A stretch of 63,575 bases of DNA from Candidatus Fermentibacter sp. (GTDB taxonomy: Bacteria > Fermentibacterota > Fermentibacteria > Fermentibacterales > Fermentibacteraceae): the NCBI GenBank assembly GCA_030373045.1, contig JAUCPW010000054.1:1-63575 (forward strand), in the 5' to 3' direction. Position numbers and translations under genes: made by a program. Each line of letters starts with the position of its first letter. Within the stretch, counting starts at the first letter, position 1. Positions 7,988-16,131 of the stretch are shown here, one piece after another. The notes beneath the pieces were generated by a model that worked only from the letters and a program-made list of their open reading frames with translations, had not been told where the DNA came from and did no database searches.

Positions 7988-8198
7988 CCACCTCCATATC
8001 CGGGATGCCGAACAGATCCTCCACCCGGCATCCGAAAACCCGTCCCAGCCTGAGCGCGAGCTCCAGCGAGGGCACGTACCTGCCGGCCTCGATCGAGTTG
8101 ATGGTCTGGCGCGAGACCTTCACGCATCCAGCCAGTCGATCCTGCGTTAGCCCGGCCTTCTCGCGGAACTCTCTCAACCTGTTCATGGAGAGCCCCAT
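7968..8198 (-). CDS. XRE-family helix-turn-helix regulator
   Basis: A 76-residue protein that is almost entirely one HTH_3 domain: LREFREKAGLTQDRLAGCVK (helices 1-2), VSRQTINSIEAGRYVPSLEL (recognition helix), ALRLGRVFGCRVEDLF. GGGAGG lies six bases before the ATG at 8198, which is preferred to an internal ATG at 8186. It heads a two-gene operon with the four-helix membrane protein and very probably represses its own promoter through the two palindromes at 8220-8251. Confidence 0.9.
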   Translation of the reverse strand: MGLSMNRLREFREKAGLTQDRLAGCVKVSRQTINSIEAGRYVPSLELALRLGRVFGCRVEDLFGIPDMEVDDAGKA

Positions 8199-8219
8199 GC
8201 TCGACCTCCCCTCCGGTAT

Positions 8220-8251
8220 GTAAAGCATACTTTACGACAAGCGTACTTGTC
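8220..8251. promoter_or_regulatory. Two abutting 16-bp palindromic operators
   Basis: GTAAAGCATACTTTAC (8220-8235) and GACAAGCGTACTTGTC (8236-8251) are back-to-back. Each has six-base arms around a four-base centre, and they share the core AAG-n4-CTT. They cover the -10 element and the whole spacer of the regulator promoter, so binding would shut it off. Confidence 0.7.
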
Positions 8252-8253
8252 AA
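8224..8253 (-). promoter_or_regulatory. Promoter of the XRE/membrane-protein operon
   Basis: On the minus strand TTGACA (8253-8248) and TATGCT (8229-8224) are separated by 18 bases, about 25 bases upstream of the regulator's start codon. The operator palindromes overlap it. Confidence 0.7.
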
Positions 8254-8678
8254 CGGGAAGCGCAATGCCGTCTTCATCCGGCACAGGAACAGCCGCGACA
8301 TGTACGGCAACCCGGATGCGAACCTCGAGCATGCCGGTCTGTTTCCGGCAGGAGATGGGGTGCTCGCTGTGTTCATCAAAGAGGTCATCCGTGTGCATGC
8401 AGACACTTCTGCCAGGAACGTCCGGGCTATATCCTCAGCCAGGTTCGCGGGGCGGCGGGAGTGCGTCGTTCGAGGGGAGGTGCCGGGATCGCGCCGGCCT
8501 GCGCCGTGCCGCTCCCGGGATCGTGGTCGTCAGGATGCACAGGGTTACGGCATCCTTCACGGAGAGCTTCTTCGAAACAGAGGAATGCTTCGACGGATCG
8601 ATCCGCGAACCGTGCTTTCGCTCAGGGCTGGTCACTCAGAGCGGGGGCGCATCGGGTCGGCATCGAATCGGTACTTGG
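8254..8678. other. 425-bp gap, possibly decayed coding sequence
   Basis: No intact gene is supported. One plus-strand frame around 8260-8420 reads like protein (YGNPDANLEHAGLFPAGDG, then VLAVFIKEVIRVHAD) but has no credible start upstream and loses coding character after about 8450. It may be a remnant. No hairpin or repeat stands out. Confidence 0.3.
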
Positions 8679-9152
8679 CTAGAACATGTACATCAGCGCG
8701 CCTGTCAGGCCGATGAAGCCGTCTCCCTCCAGGCCGGTTCCGCTGGGACCGATGCCGACGCCGATGTCCAGGGTGGTTGAGAGATGCCAGAACCGGACGG
8801 CCAGCCCGAGGCCGGGCCAGAGGAAGACGAACTTCCGGCTCCCGCCGGTCGGATGCTCGTAGGTGCTGTCGCCTCCGGTCAGGCACAGGCCGAGGGAGGG
8901 GCGGAGCCGCAATGCGGCGTCGCTCCTGTCCAGCATGACGCGGGCGCTGATCCAGTCCAGGCCGTCGTCGACACCCAACATGGCATCAAGGCAGAACCAT
9001 CTCGAGAGCGAGTGCTCGAAGGCGATCCCGCAGTCGATCGTGGAGTGAAGCTCGACTGCGGGGCCGATGGCATTCCCCGGATACCCCGCAGCGGCTCCGG
9101 TGTCCGCGTGGAGCACCGCAAGGAGAGTCAGGACTGCCCAGGCCGATCGCAT
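8679..9152 (-). CDS. Small exported beta-barrel-like protein, 157 residues
   Basis: A signal peptide (MRSAWAVLTLLAVLHADTGA) is followed by alternating hydrophobic strands with Gly and aromatic residues (VFLWPGLGLAVRFW, TTLDIGVGIG, GLTGALMYMF). The last residue is Phe, typical of outer-membrane barrels. The end pattern recurs in the broken gene at 12542-12890 and loosely in the lipoprotein at 28037. No specific family is recognised. The ribosome site is weak. Confidence 0.6.
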   Translation of the reverse strand: MRSAWAVLTLLAVLHADTGAAAGYPGNAIGPAVELHSTIDCGIAFEHSLSRWFCLDAMLGVDDGLDWISARVMLDRSDAALRLRPSLGLCLTGGDSTYEHPTGGSRKFVFLWPGLGLAVRFWHLSTTLDIGVGIGPSGTGLEGDGFIGLTGALMYMF

Positions 9153-9248
9153 CGATCCATCCGATCTGATCTGAAGGTAGTAACCTGAGTGACTCTTGTG
9201 TCACTCATAGATAGCCCATCGGGAGGGCGCGCACCATCACCGATGACC

Positions 9249-9400
9249 GGTGTCAGGCTACTTATGCGTTAGCACGCGCAACCGGCTGTAGAATACCGAA
9301 CTGGCTGATCGGTTGAGGAGGTCCGTTTCTGGATGACCGGCATACGCGCAAAAGAAGCCTCTGCGGACCGGCACTTCCATGTCGAGAGCAGCCTGACCCC
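9249..9400. repeat. 152-bp dispersed repeat (copy 2)
   Basis: The left end GGTGTCAGGCTACTTATGCG plus TTAGCACGCGCAACCGG and the right end GAGAGCAGCCTGACCCC match copy 1 in order and total length. The inner aagcctctgcgga is shared with the copy near 12400. It is more diverged at the ends than the other copies. Confidence 0.65.
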
Positions 9401-9468
9401 GGTACGACACCGGCATGCAACGTCCAGCGGAGGCACGATCACTGAAACCGTGAATCGAGGCTGCAGCG

Positions 9469-9488
9469 GCCAGGCAGGAGCGCCTGGC
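9469..9488 (-). terminator. Hairpin after the TrmB-like gene
   Basis: GCCAGGC and GCCTGGC form a seven-base stem around AGGAGC, 40 bases beyond the stop of the regulator gene. There is no T tract, so a role in termination is only possible. Confidence 0.35.
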
Positions 9489-9527
9489 TGAAGGAGGATC
9501 GTTCGGGCCGGCGAGAGTGCATCCGTA

Positions 9528-10367
9528 TCAGAGGTGCTCCAGGAGCTCGTTGAGGGCTTCCGATCCGGGGTCGTTCGAGCCGTACACCTTCCAGAGCCTG
9601 TTCAGCTCCTTCCCTATCTCCTCCCGGGACTTCCCCGCTCCGAACATCAGGGTGATGCGGTAGAACATGGCCTTGTTGAGATAACCCTGGTAGACGCATG
9701 GCGCGATGAAGGGGTTGCGGCTCCAGACCGCCTGATAGACCCGCTTCTCATCGGAGGAGATCACAGCGATCAGGTACTCGCGGCCGTCGGCCATCACAGC
9801 CAGCCACTCCCCCGGGATCTCCGTCCTGCAGCTCTCGATGACCTCGCAACCATCCACAGACGTCCCATCCCTGTGTGCATGAACCAGGCAGGTCACGCCG
9901 CGGGAGGCCGCATCCTCGACCGCTTGCTGTATCCGGGCGAGCGGGATGCCGTAGGCATCGACGAGAAGGTTCCTGCGTGCGGATCTGACGATTTCGGCCG
10001 CGCGGGCGTACACCTGGGGAACGTTCTGGAGCCGGTATACGCCCTCCTCCGGCGGGAGCCCCCCGATGCCGGTGAGACTGGCCTCCAGCGTCGTGCAGGT
10101 CTGTTTGAGGCCCGTCACGAGGTTGTCGATGAACTCGCGGATCGGAACGGCCGAGAAGCTCCGGCTCCTTCCGCTGTCGTCTATGACAACGGCGCCCTTC
10201 GCCCCGAGGGTGTCCAGCGCCTTGTACGTGTTGGGGACCGGCTTGCCCAGGAGCTGGGCGACCCTGTAGCCCGTGACTCCCGGCTCCCTCAGGAGAGTCA
10301 GATAGACGTCGGCCTCGAGTGCGGAGAAACCGAGTGACAGGAGCTGGGATTCCGCGGTGTCTGCCAG
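9528..10367 (-). CDS. TrmB-like transcriptional regulator (probable CTG start)
   Basis: The N-terminal winged helix is AESQLLSLGFSALEADVYLT, LLREPGVTGYRVAQLLGKPV and PNTYKALDTLGAKGAVVID, as in TrmB-family regulators. An effector-binding C-terminal half follows. It is paralogous along its length to the protein at 26857-27705. No ATG, GTG or TTG exists near the homologous start. A CTG at 10367 lies four bases after GGAGGAG-AAAA and gives exactly the same N-terminal length as the GTG of the paralogue (279 residues against 282). It follows the FG-GAP protein gene by 65 bases on the same strand, so it is probably in the same transcript. Confidence 0.8.
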   Translation of the reverse strand: MADTAESQLLSLGFSALEADVYLTLLREPGVTGYRVAQLLGKPVPNTYKALDTLGAKGAVVIDDSGRSRSFSAVPIREFIDNLVTGLKQTCTTLEASLTGIGGLPPEEGVYRLQNVPQVYARAAEIVRSARRNLLVDAYGIPLARIQQAVEDAASRGVTCLVHAHRDGTSVDGCEVIESCRTEIPGEWLAVMADGREYLIAVISSDEKRVYQAVWSRNPFIAPCVYQGYLNKAMFYRITLMFGAGKSREEIGKELNRLWKVYGSNDPGSEALNELLEHL

Positions 10368-10432
10368 TTTTCTCCTCCAGCCATTGATCAGTGCGGAGGG
10401 GTGGCCCCCCTCCGCCCGAACATCGGCTCGAA

Positions 10433-12235
10433 CTAGAGGACTGTCACGCTCACGTCGGCCGAATCCCCTGTCATGCTGTGCGCCACGACGAGGTACACCC
10501 CCGGGACCAGGCCGTCTACAGCCATCGTCGCGCTGCAGCCGCCCTCCATCTCCAGCTCCGACCCGGCCCTCACCCTGCCGGAGGCATCGTACACCAGCAC
10601 CTCCACCGGACCGCCTTCGGGGTTTTCGATGTGGACCGAAAACCCGGTTCTGCAGGGATTGCCGCATGTGATCCCGATCGACAGGCTGCCCGGGGCTTCA
10701 GGGCCGATCCCAGTGGGATCGAAGCCGAAACTGAACGAATCGACGACCGGAGAGACCGATTCGTCGGCTGTCGTGAATGCGATCCTGTACTGGAAGTACC
10801 TGTCGACCTGTCCGCTCACTGTAGAAGGGCTGGTGTAGGGAGCCGACCACCCGCCCATCGAGGAGGGATCGTCGGATGTCCTGAACTGAACGGTCATCGA
10901 GGTTCCTGAGGGAGACGACGCTTCCCAGTCGAAGGAGGCGTACTGCGGCTGGCACCCGGTGTCGAGGATCGAACTCTCCAGCCAGCCCGAACCCAGGAAA
11001 GATGTGGCCTCAACCCAGAACAGCCTGTCACCCGAGAATCCGGAGCAGACCAGGTCGAGATCACCGTCGTTGTCGACATCGCCGGCTCTTGTCAGAGAAA
11101 TGGTGCCGAGACCCGATATCATCTGGTGCTTCACCCAGGTGGTCCCGGCATCCTGGTTCTCCCACCAGGCCGCTCCCGCCGACCCGAACGAGCCGCATGA
11201 CACGTCATAGTCACCGTCACCGTCGATGTCCGCGGGTTCGGAGCAGCCGGGAGCGCCGAAGGTGCCTATGTCCTCCACGGTCCAGGCGACAGGCGACCCG
11301 CCACCGTTGCGGAGCCAGAACAGTGAGTTGTCGTCCATCCCGGCACAGACCAGATCGAGGTCGCCATCGCTATCCAGGTCGCATGCTCCCACTCCATGCG
11401 CTCCATTCACTCCTGCTGCGGCCACCTGTCCGGTCCAGGCAGGCGACGGACCGCCCGATCCGTACCAGACCTGAATCCGGTCGGATTCGTAACCAGCAGC
11501 CACTATGTCGGTCTTGCCGTTTCCGTCGAGATCGCATACGTCCAGCCTGCAAGGATATGTGAGGACTCCTACGGTCTGCTTCACCCATACGATCGGAGAC
11601 CCGCCGTCGTTTCTCCACCAGACGACCTGGTCGTCCTCCGCGGAAGCTGCCGCGATGTCGAGGTCACCGTCCTGGTCGATGTCGAAGGCTTTCGCGTCGT
11701 GCATCCCGTCGAGTGAAGAGTCGACGATCTGTTCGTCCCATGCCGGGATCTCTCCCCCCAGATTCGTATACACTCTCACGCTGCCGGGAGAATAGGTCGT
11801 GGTGAGAATGTCCAGGGTGCCGTCGGAGTCGATGTCAGCGAAGCAGCAACCTATTTCGGCCGTGCAGTTGTTCACTGTAGACGTCACCCACCCCCCCTGC
11901 CCGTCGGAGAGCCACAGCCTCAGTTCGTTCCCCTCGAATGCGGTGGCGGCCAGATCGTTGAAGCAGTCGCCATTCACGTCGCCTACCGCCGCGGAGTAGC
12001 ATCCGAAAAAGGACATGCCTACATCGTGCCTGACAGGTGATGAGAGAGGCTCCGATTCAAGACACAGCTGTCCCGGCACCGGGAGCCATGCTGTCCCGTC
12101 CGAGTCCAGGAAGGATCCGCTCCAGGACGAAACCGGACCCTGGACGCCAGGACCGTCCTCCCAGCTCTCCTGGGTGCTGACGGAACCGGCGCAGACGACC
12201 GCGGAAAACAGGGAAGCAGCTATGAACGCTTTCAT
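10433..12235 (-). CDS. Secreted FG-GAP/VCBS-repeat protein with C-terminal sorting domain
   Basis: 600 residues. A signal peptide (MKAFIAASLFSAVVCAGS) is followed by about eight repeats of the type DIDxDGxxDIxxx, such as DIDSDGTLDILTT, DIDQDGDLDIAAASAEDDQV and DVDNDGDLDLVCSGFS, the calcium-binding loops of integrin-like beta-propellers. A strand-rich region follows (about 440-510), and the end (about 515-600) is a sorting-domain-like fold with VEVLVYDASGRV and GLVPGVYLVVA. GGAGGT lies six bases before the ATG. It is likely on the cell surface or released. Paralogous to 25352-26740, which is also next to a TrmB-like gene. Confidence 0.87.
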   Translation of the reverse strand: MKAFIAASLFSAVVCAGSVSTQESWEDGPGVQGPVSSWSGSFLDSDGTAWLPVPGQLCLESEPLSSPVRHDVGMSFFGCYSAAVGDVNGDCFNDLAATAFEGNELRLWLSDGQGGWVTSTVNNCTAEIGCCFADIDSDGTLDILTTTYSPGSVRVYTNLGGEIPAWDEQIVDSSLDGMHDAKAFDIDQDGDLDIAAASAEDDQVVWWRNDGGSPIVWVKQTVGVLTYPCRLDVCDLDGNGKTDIVAAGYESDRIQVWYGSGGPSPAWTGQVAAAGVNGAHGVGACDLDSDGDLDLVCAGMDDNSLFWLRNGGGSPVAWTVEDIGTFGAPGCSEPADIDGDGDYDVSCGSFGSAGAAWWENQDAGTTWVKHQMISGLGTISLTRAGDVDNDGDLDLVCSGFSGDRLFWVEATSFLGSGWLESSILDTGCQPQYASFDWEASSPSGTSMTVQFRTSDDPSSMGGWSAPYTSPSTVSGQVDRYFQYRIAFTTADESVSPVVDSFSFGFDPTGIGPEAPGSLSIGITCGNPCRTGFSVHIENPEGGPVEVLVYDASGRVRAGSELEMEGGCSATMAVDGLVPGVYLVVAHSMTGDSADVSVTVL

Positions 12236-12268
12236 CTCAACCTCCTAGTATCATGGCGCTGCTTCTGT

Positions 12269-12297
12269 ATGTTAGTTGCTTCTTACAACTATGTCAA
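12269..12297 (-). promoter_or_regulatory. Promoter of the FG-GAP/TrmB-like operon
   Basis: TTGACA (12297-12292) and TAACAT (12274-12269) on the minus strand are 17 bases apart, about 35 bases upstream of the start codon. It lies at the edge of a repeat-rich gap. Confidence 0.65.
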
Positions 12298-12365
12298 GCG
12301 GCGAATTGATATCTCATGAGTGCGCCAGGAGAATGCTCGTGAAGGTCAGGATGTAGCCGGTAAAC

Positions 12366-12510
12366 GGGGTCTTGACCGGGGTCTTGACCGGGGTCTGTGA
12401 CCGGGGGCTGGCTACTTTTGCGTTAACACGCGCAACCAGTTGCAGAACAATATCCTGGCAGGCAGGCCGAAATGGCCGGCCGCGCGACCCGGGGAAGCCT
12501 CTGCGGATAA
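12366..12510. repeat. Dispersed repeat (copy 3) with tandemly duplicated left end
   Basis: ggctacttttgcgttaacac followed by gcgcaaccagttgcagaa and ctggcaggcaggccgaaa match copies 1 and 2, and aagcctctgcgga matches copy 2. The left tip is repeated: accggggtcttg occurs twice and accggggtctgtg once before it. No right end is present; the element stops where the decayed barrel gene begins. Confidence 0.65.
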
Positions 12511-12541
12511 GCGCTCGTGATGGATCACGGGCAGCGGGATA

Positions 12542-12890
12542 TCAGAACATGTATCTGACGCCGAGAGCCAGGCCGGGCGATGCTTCATCGAGGTAGTCCG
12601 CACCGTTCCTGTATGCGGAATTCGCCTCGAGGCCGGCTGATATCCGGCCTGTCTCCCCGTTGATGTCCAATCCGGGCCAGGTGTGGGAGTTTCTGCCGCT
12701 GCAGCCCCTGATCTCATCATCGGCAGGGACGCCGGCTATGCAGAAGCCGGCGGAAGGTCCGATCTGCCGAGGCGCTCCCGTCCAAGATCAGCCTGAGTCC
12801 GATGAAGTCGGTATCGTCGGACCAGGTGGCAGTCGTACCGATGGCGAGGAGGCGGCAGACACTTCTTTTCCGAGTCGAGCCCTACATGGC
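12542..12890 (-). pseudogene. Frameshifted barrel-protein gene
   Basis: The 3' part reads ...SPGLALGVRYMF and stop, close to the end of the barrel protein at 8679 (GLTGALMYMF). Upstream, the matching sequence continues in another frame as IGTTATWSDDTDFIGLRLIL then DGS, equivalent to DWISARVMLDRS there. The frames change near 12780. No signal peptide or start could be found beyond 12890. A sequencing error could explain the shift, but the missing N-terminus suggests real decay. Bases 12891-13035 hold nothing recognisable. Confidence 0.5.
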
Positions 12891-13035
12891 CCATGATCGT
12901 GAGCCGCTGACCGGCGGCATCGAGCCGGGGGGCCGGGGGATGATGCCTGAACAGCCTTCATGAAGACGACTGTGACCAAGGCGTGCGATATTCCCGGCAT
13001 CTCCGCCTCGTTTCCTCTGACGGACGGCTCGTCGG

Positions 13036-13941
13036 CTACTCGGGCGCCAGGACCACCATCCTGAGATCCCCGGATCCGTACTGGCAGTAGATGTAGATCG
13101 TGCCGTCGTCGCCGGCCTCGAGCAGGAGCGGGTGATACTCAGCCTCGCCGGGGACGAGACCGGTCAGCGTGATGGAGTCGGTCTCCTCCCATTGGGAGTC
13201 GAGGATCCTCACGCGCGGCTCGTCGGTGCATCCCAGATAGATTCGGCCGGCTTCGTCGGCGGCGATGCAGGTTACATCGGAGGCAACGGCGTGCCCGCCC
13301 ACGAGCGTACCGCCCATGGTGTACTCCCAGATCGAGGAGACCCCGGCGGAGAAGACAAGGATGTTGCCGGAAGCGTTGACGGCGATGTTGTCGATGCCGG
13401 GGTACTCTCCATACTCCAGCCCGGGGACCGTCCATTCCGCCGCCAGCGAGCCGGTCTCGTCGTACACCTGCACCTGGTCTGCGATCAGGTCGACTGCTCC
13501 GACCGCAGCGCCGGGCAGACATCTCAACCACGAGAGCTCCTCGAACTGGCCCTCGCCCGTTCCATAGCCGCCCCAGCCCCCGAGGAAGGTGCCCGCGAGG
13601 TTGTACATCAGGATCTGTGAGTCATCGTGACTGCCGACGAACACGATCCCGTTCTGGCTGACCGCGATGCTCCGTCCGTCGCTGTCGAAGTCCCAGGCCC
13701 CGAGGTATGTGCCGTCGTCGGAGAGGTACTGCACCCTTTCGTTATCGCGATCCGCGAGGTAGACATCCCCCGAGACCGGTGCGACGGCGAACTGGAGGAT
13801 GTCGCCGAACTGGCCCCCGGCGGAGCCCCTCGAGCCCCAGACCGAGAAGACGGCCCAGTCCTGCCCGCCGGTCGGGCCGGCTGTGTCGTCGCCGCAGGAG
13901 AGTGCGAGGAGAGCGGCGGAGAAGAGCAGTATCCTCTTCAT
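13036..13941 (-). CDS. NHL-type beta-propeller lipoprotein
   Basis: 301 residues with a lipoprotein signal (MKRILLFSAALLALSC, Cys 16 as lipidation site). The mature part has NHL-like blades: GGQFGDILQFAVAPVSGDVY, LADRDNERVQYLSDDGTYLG, GEGQFEELSWLRC, GNILVFSAG and AADEAGRIYLGC. These six-bladed propellers usually mediate binding. Mature residues CGDDTAG do not include an obvious inner-membrane retention Asp at position +2 (it is Gly). The gene stands alone between unrelated neighbours. Confidence 0.8.
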   Translation of the reverse strand: MKRILLFSAALLALSCGDDTAGPTGGQDWAVFSVWGSRGSAGGQFGDILQFAVAPVSGDVYLADRDNERVQYLSDDGTYLGAWDFDSDGRSIAVSQNGIVFVGSHDDSQILMYNLAGTFLGGWGGYGTGEGQFEELSWLRCLPGAAVGAVDLIADQVQVYDETGSLAAEWTVPGLEYGEYPGIDNIAVNASGNILVFSAGVSSIWEYTMGGTLVGGHAVASDVTCIAADEAGRIYLGCTDEPRVRILDSQWEETDSITLTGLVPGEAEYHPLLLEAGDDGTIYIYCQYGSGDLRMVVLAPE

Positions 13942-14017
13942 GATCCCCCCTTGTGAGCGTAAGCGGGCGCGGATGGCCCGGATGCACGCGATGCCTGTCC
14001 GACCGAGCGATCGAGCA

Positions 14018-14683
14018 TCAGTCTCCCGAGTAGTAGCGGATCGCGGTCCTGCCGACCGCCTGGGTGGCGAACCAGTCGAAGACGAACCCGATGGGAGCGC
14101 CGATCAGCGGTGCGGACCTCTGAGACTTGACCAGCGATTTCCTGCCGACCCTGGCGGCGACCCGGCGGCCCAGGGCGGCCCACACCTTCACCATGACCTC
14201 CTGCGAGATCTCCTTCTGGATGGCCCTTCGGGTCATGGCACGGGTGACCTCGATCCCCACGCGCTTGAGGGCTTCCTTGGCCGAATCGCCTGCGAGGACC
14301 ATGAGGACGTCCGTCTTGAGATTCTCGGGGTCGGTTTCGCGCCGGAAGGCGTGGGCTATCGCGAGGATCATCGTGATCTGGATGCGCCAGGAGGCGATCA
14401 CATCCGCCGGTACGGTGACGGGCATGGTGAGGAAGCCGCCGATGCCTGTCACGGCGCCCACGAGACCGTTCTTGAAGGCCTTCCTGCGGACGATCATGCG
14501 GGCGAGTTCGATGTCGGTGGCGGAGGGATGCCTGGCTCTGATCCTGTCCACATACGGAGCGATCTTCGGGTAGGCGGACAGGACCATCCGGTCGACGAGC
14601 TTCTCTAGCGCGCCGACCTTCCTGGCGATGTCGGGTTTCGAAGGCGTGCCTTCCTGCACGACCCCGCAATCCGTCGCGATCAT
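14018..14683 (-). CDS. EcsC-family protein
   Basis: 221 residues. The central part GAVTGIGGFLTMPVTVPADV and IASWRIQITMILAIAHAFRR, followed by LKTDVLMVLAGDSAKEALK, matches the EcsC family (named from a Bacillus ABC-transporter operon; function unclear). GGAG lies six bases before the ATG at 14683, which is chosen over an ATG 15 bases upstream. A repeat element begins 30 bases upstream, so the promoter may lie in or next to it. Confidence 0.8.
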   Translation of the reverse strand: MIATDCGVVQEGTPSKPDIARKVGALEKLVDRMVLSAYPKIAPYVDRIRARHPSATDIELARMIVRRKAFKNGLVGAVTGIGGFLTMPVTVPADVIASWRIQITMILAIAHAFRRETDPENLKTDVLMVLAGDSAKEALKRVGIEVTRAMTRRAIQKEISQEVMVKVWAALGRRVAARVGRKSLVKSQRSAPLIGAPIGFVFDWFATQAVGRTAIRYYSGD

Positions 14684-14712
14684 TTCCGTCTCCTGCATGG
14701 CAGTAATATGAT

Positions 14713-14945
14713 GGGGTCAGACTACTCTCGCGTTAACAACTGTATCTAACTGTACTCCTTGATGTTATGAGGTTATGCATTTTACAGGTTATCCAGGCGA
14801 GAAAAGCGACATTCCGCAAAGGCTTTTCCAGTGCATTCTTAGCCTGATGCTGCAGAATGCCGGGACAGGCTTTTTCGATGGGCTCTTTGCCGATTCGGGC
14901 GAATCAGAGAGCATCTGAGGGTTAACGCGAAAGTAGCCTGACCCC
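14713..14945. repeat. 233-bp dispersed repeat with terminal inverted repeats (copy 4)
   Basis: The left end GGGGTCAGACTACTCTCGCG plus TTAACAA is mirrored by the right end GGTTAACGCGAAAGTAGCCT plus GACCCC. The interior is AT-richer than the surroundings and contains acaggttatccaggcgag, which is nearly repeated in the copy at 23058. No open frame. It forms most of the gap between the genes at 14683 and 15022. Confidence 0.8.
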
Positions 14946-15021
14946 AAATGACCGATGGCTCAGGAGCTGCCGGCAGGCTCAGGAAGCCCGCCGGCAGCAG
15001 CGGGTTGCGGCGATCGCGCCG

Positions 15022-16131
15022 CTAGGGCGCCACCCTCACGTACATCCTCTGTATGAAGAAGCGGAAGTCCATCTTGCTGTAGACCGAAACATCGTTGGCG
15101 AAGGTACGGTGACGGCTCATCGTACCCGCCTCGGGCAGCACCCATGCGTCCTTGGCATAGGCCTCCGCGGAGAAGAAGTGGAACCAGTAGCTCGATCCCG
15201 GGGTGAGGTGGCGGAAGGACCACGACCCCGACCTGAAGCCATCCCACCTGTTCCAGGAGGAGGATGACGTCCGGTAGCTTCCACCCCTGACACGGAAAGT
15301 GGCGTAGTCGTACTGGCTGGAGAAGGAATCGGAGATTCCGAATTCATCGTGGAGCGAGAGGTAGTGGAGGCATTCGGACGGCTGCATCTGCACGTAGACC
15401 TCGAGGATGCCCGCCGAAGGCATCTTGTACCACCAGCCGACCCTGGATTCGAAGTCGACGTTCGCCGTGTCGAAGTCTCCCGCGTCGTTGTCGTGCAGAT
15501 AGCTGATGTTCCCAACGAACGCGGCCGCGCTGTCGGCATAGACCGTGGGATCGAAAGAGAATCCGTCCGTGAACCCGTCGTACCACCATGCCCAAGTACT
15601 GCTGGGCGCCACCTTCTCGACCCATGGATTGAGCTTGCCCTCCCTGACGGCCTGGGGGATCTCGCCCGGCAGCATCACCCTGGCCGGCCTGCCTTCGTAG
15701 ACAGGCACCTCCGGCTTGAAGGCCCTGTCGAAGGCCTTCCTGAAGTCCTTCTTCACCTTACCCAGGACCGTGGCATCGATGCCGCTCCTCTTCATGAACT
15801 GGGCGGTCTTCGCGACACGTTCGGCCAGCAGCCTCTCGATCCCGTCATTCGTCAGCCGCTTCTCCGCACCGGTGAACATCTTCTCGTCGAAGCTCTTCTT
15901 CTCCGCTGCCATGAACGCCCTGAGACCGGCCTGCTTCTCCCGCGACATCACGGAGTCGAGCGCCGCGCGGTACTTGGCCTGGATGTCCCTCATGCGCGCT
16001 ACCGACTTCTCGAGCGCGACCACCCTCTTCGCCCTCTCCGACTCGACGGCCTTCAGTACTCTGAAAGCATCCTGATCCGGAATGTCGGGCTGGTTCTCGA
16101 TCGAGAACCTCGAATCGCTCTTGAATTCCAT
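15022..16131 (-). CDS. Hypothetical protein with coiled coil and beta-rich C-terminus
   Basis: 369 residues without a signal peptide. The first 170 residues are highly charged helix (ESERAKRVVALEKSVARMRD, KMFTGAEKRLTNDGIERLLA). The rest is aromatic and beta-strand rich with many Trp, Tyr and Phe (STWAWWYDGFTDGFSFDP, WNRWDGFRSGSWSFRHLTPG). GGGAGGG lies seven bases before the ATG. The split between a rod-like helix and a jelly-roll-like domain recalls phage or contractile-device fibres, but no family could be recognised. Confidence 0.6.
   Translation of the reverse strand: MEFKSDSRFSIENQPDIPDQDAFRVLKAVESERAKRVVALEKSVARMRDIQAKYRAALDSVMSREKQAGLRAFMAAEKKSFDEKMFTGAEKRLTNDGIERLLAERVAKTAQFMKRSGIDATVLGKVKKDFRKAFDRAFKPEVPVYEGRPARVMLPGEIPQAVREGKLNPWVEKVAPSSTWAWWYDGFTDGFSFDPTVYADSAAAFVGNISYLHDNDAGDFDTANVDFESRVGWWYKMPSAGILEVYVQMQPSECLHYLSLHDEFGISDSFSSQYDYATFRVRGGSYRTSSSSWNRWDGFRSGSWSFRHLTPGSSYWFHFFSAEAYAKDAWVLPEAGTMSRHRTFANDVSVYSKMDFRFFIQRMYVRVAP

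Noticed and set aside
12844-13035. Possible N-terminus of the broken barrel gene
   Set aside because: Bases upstream of 12890 show no signal peptide in any minus frame, so they were left out of the pseudogene.
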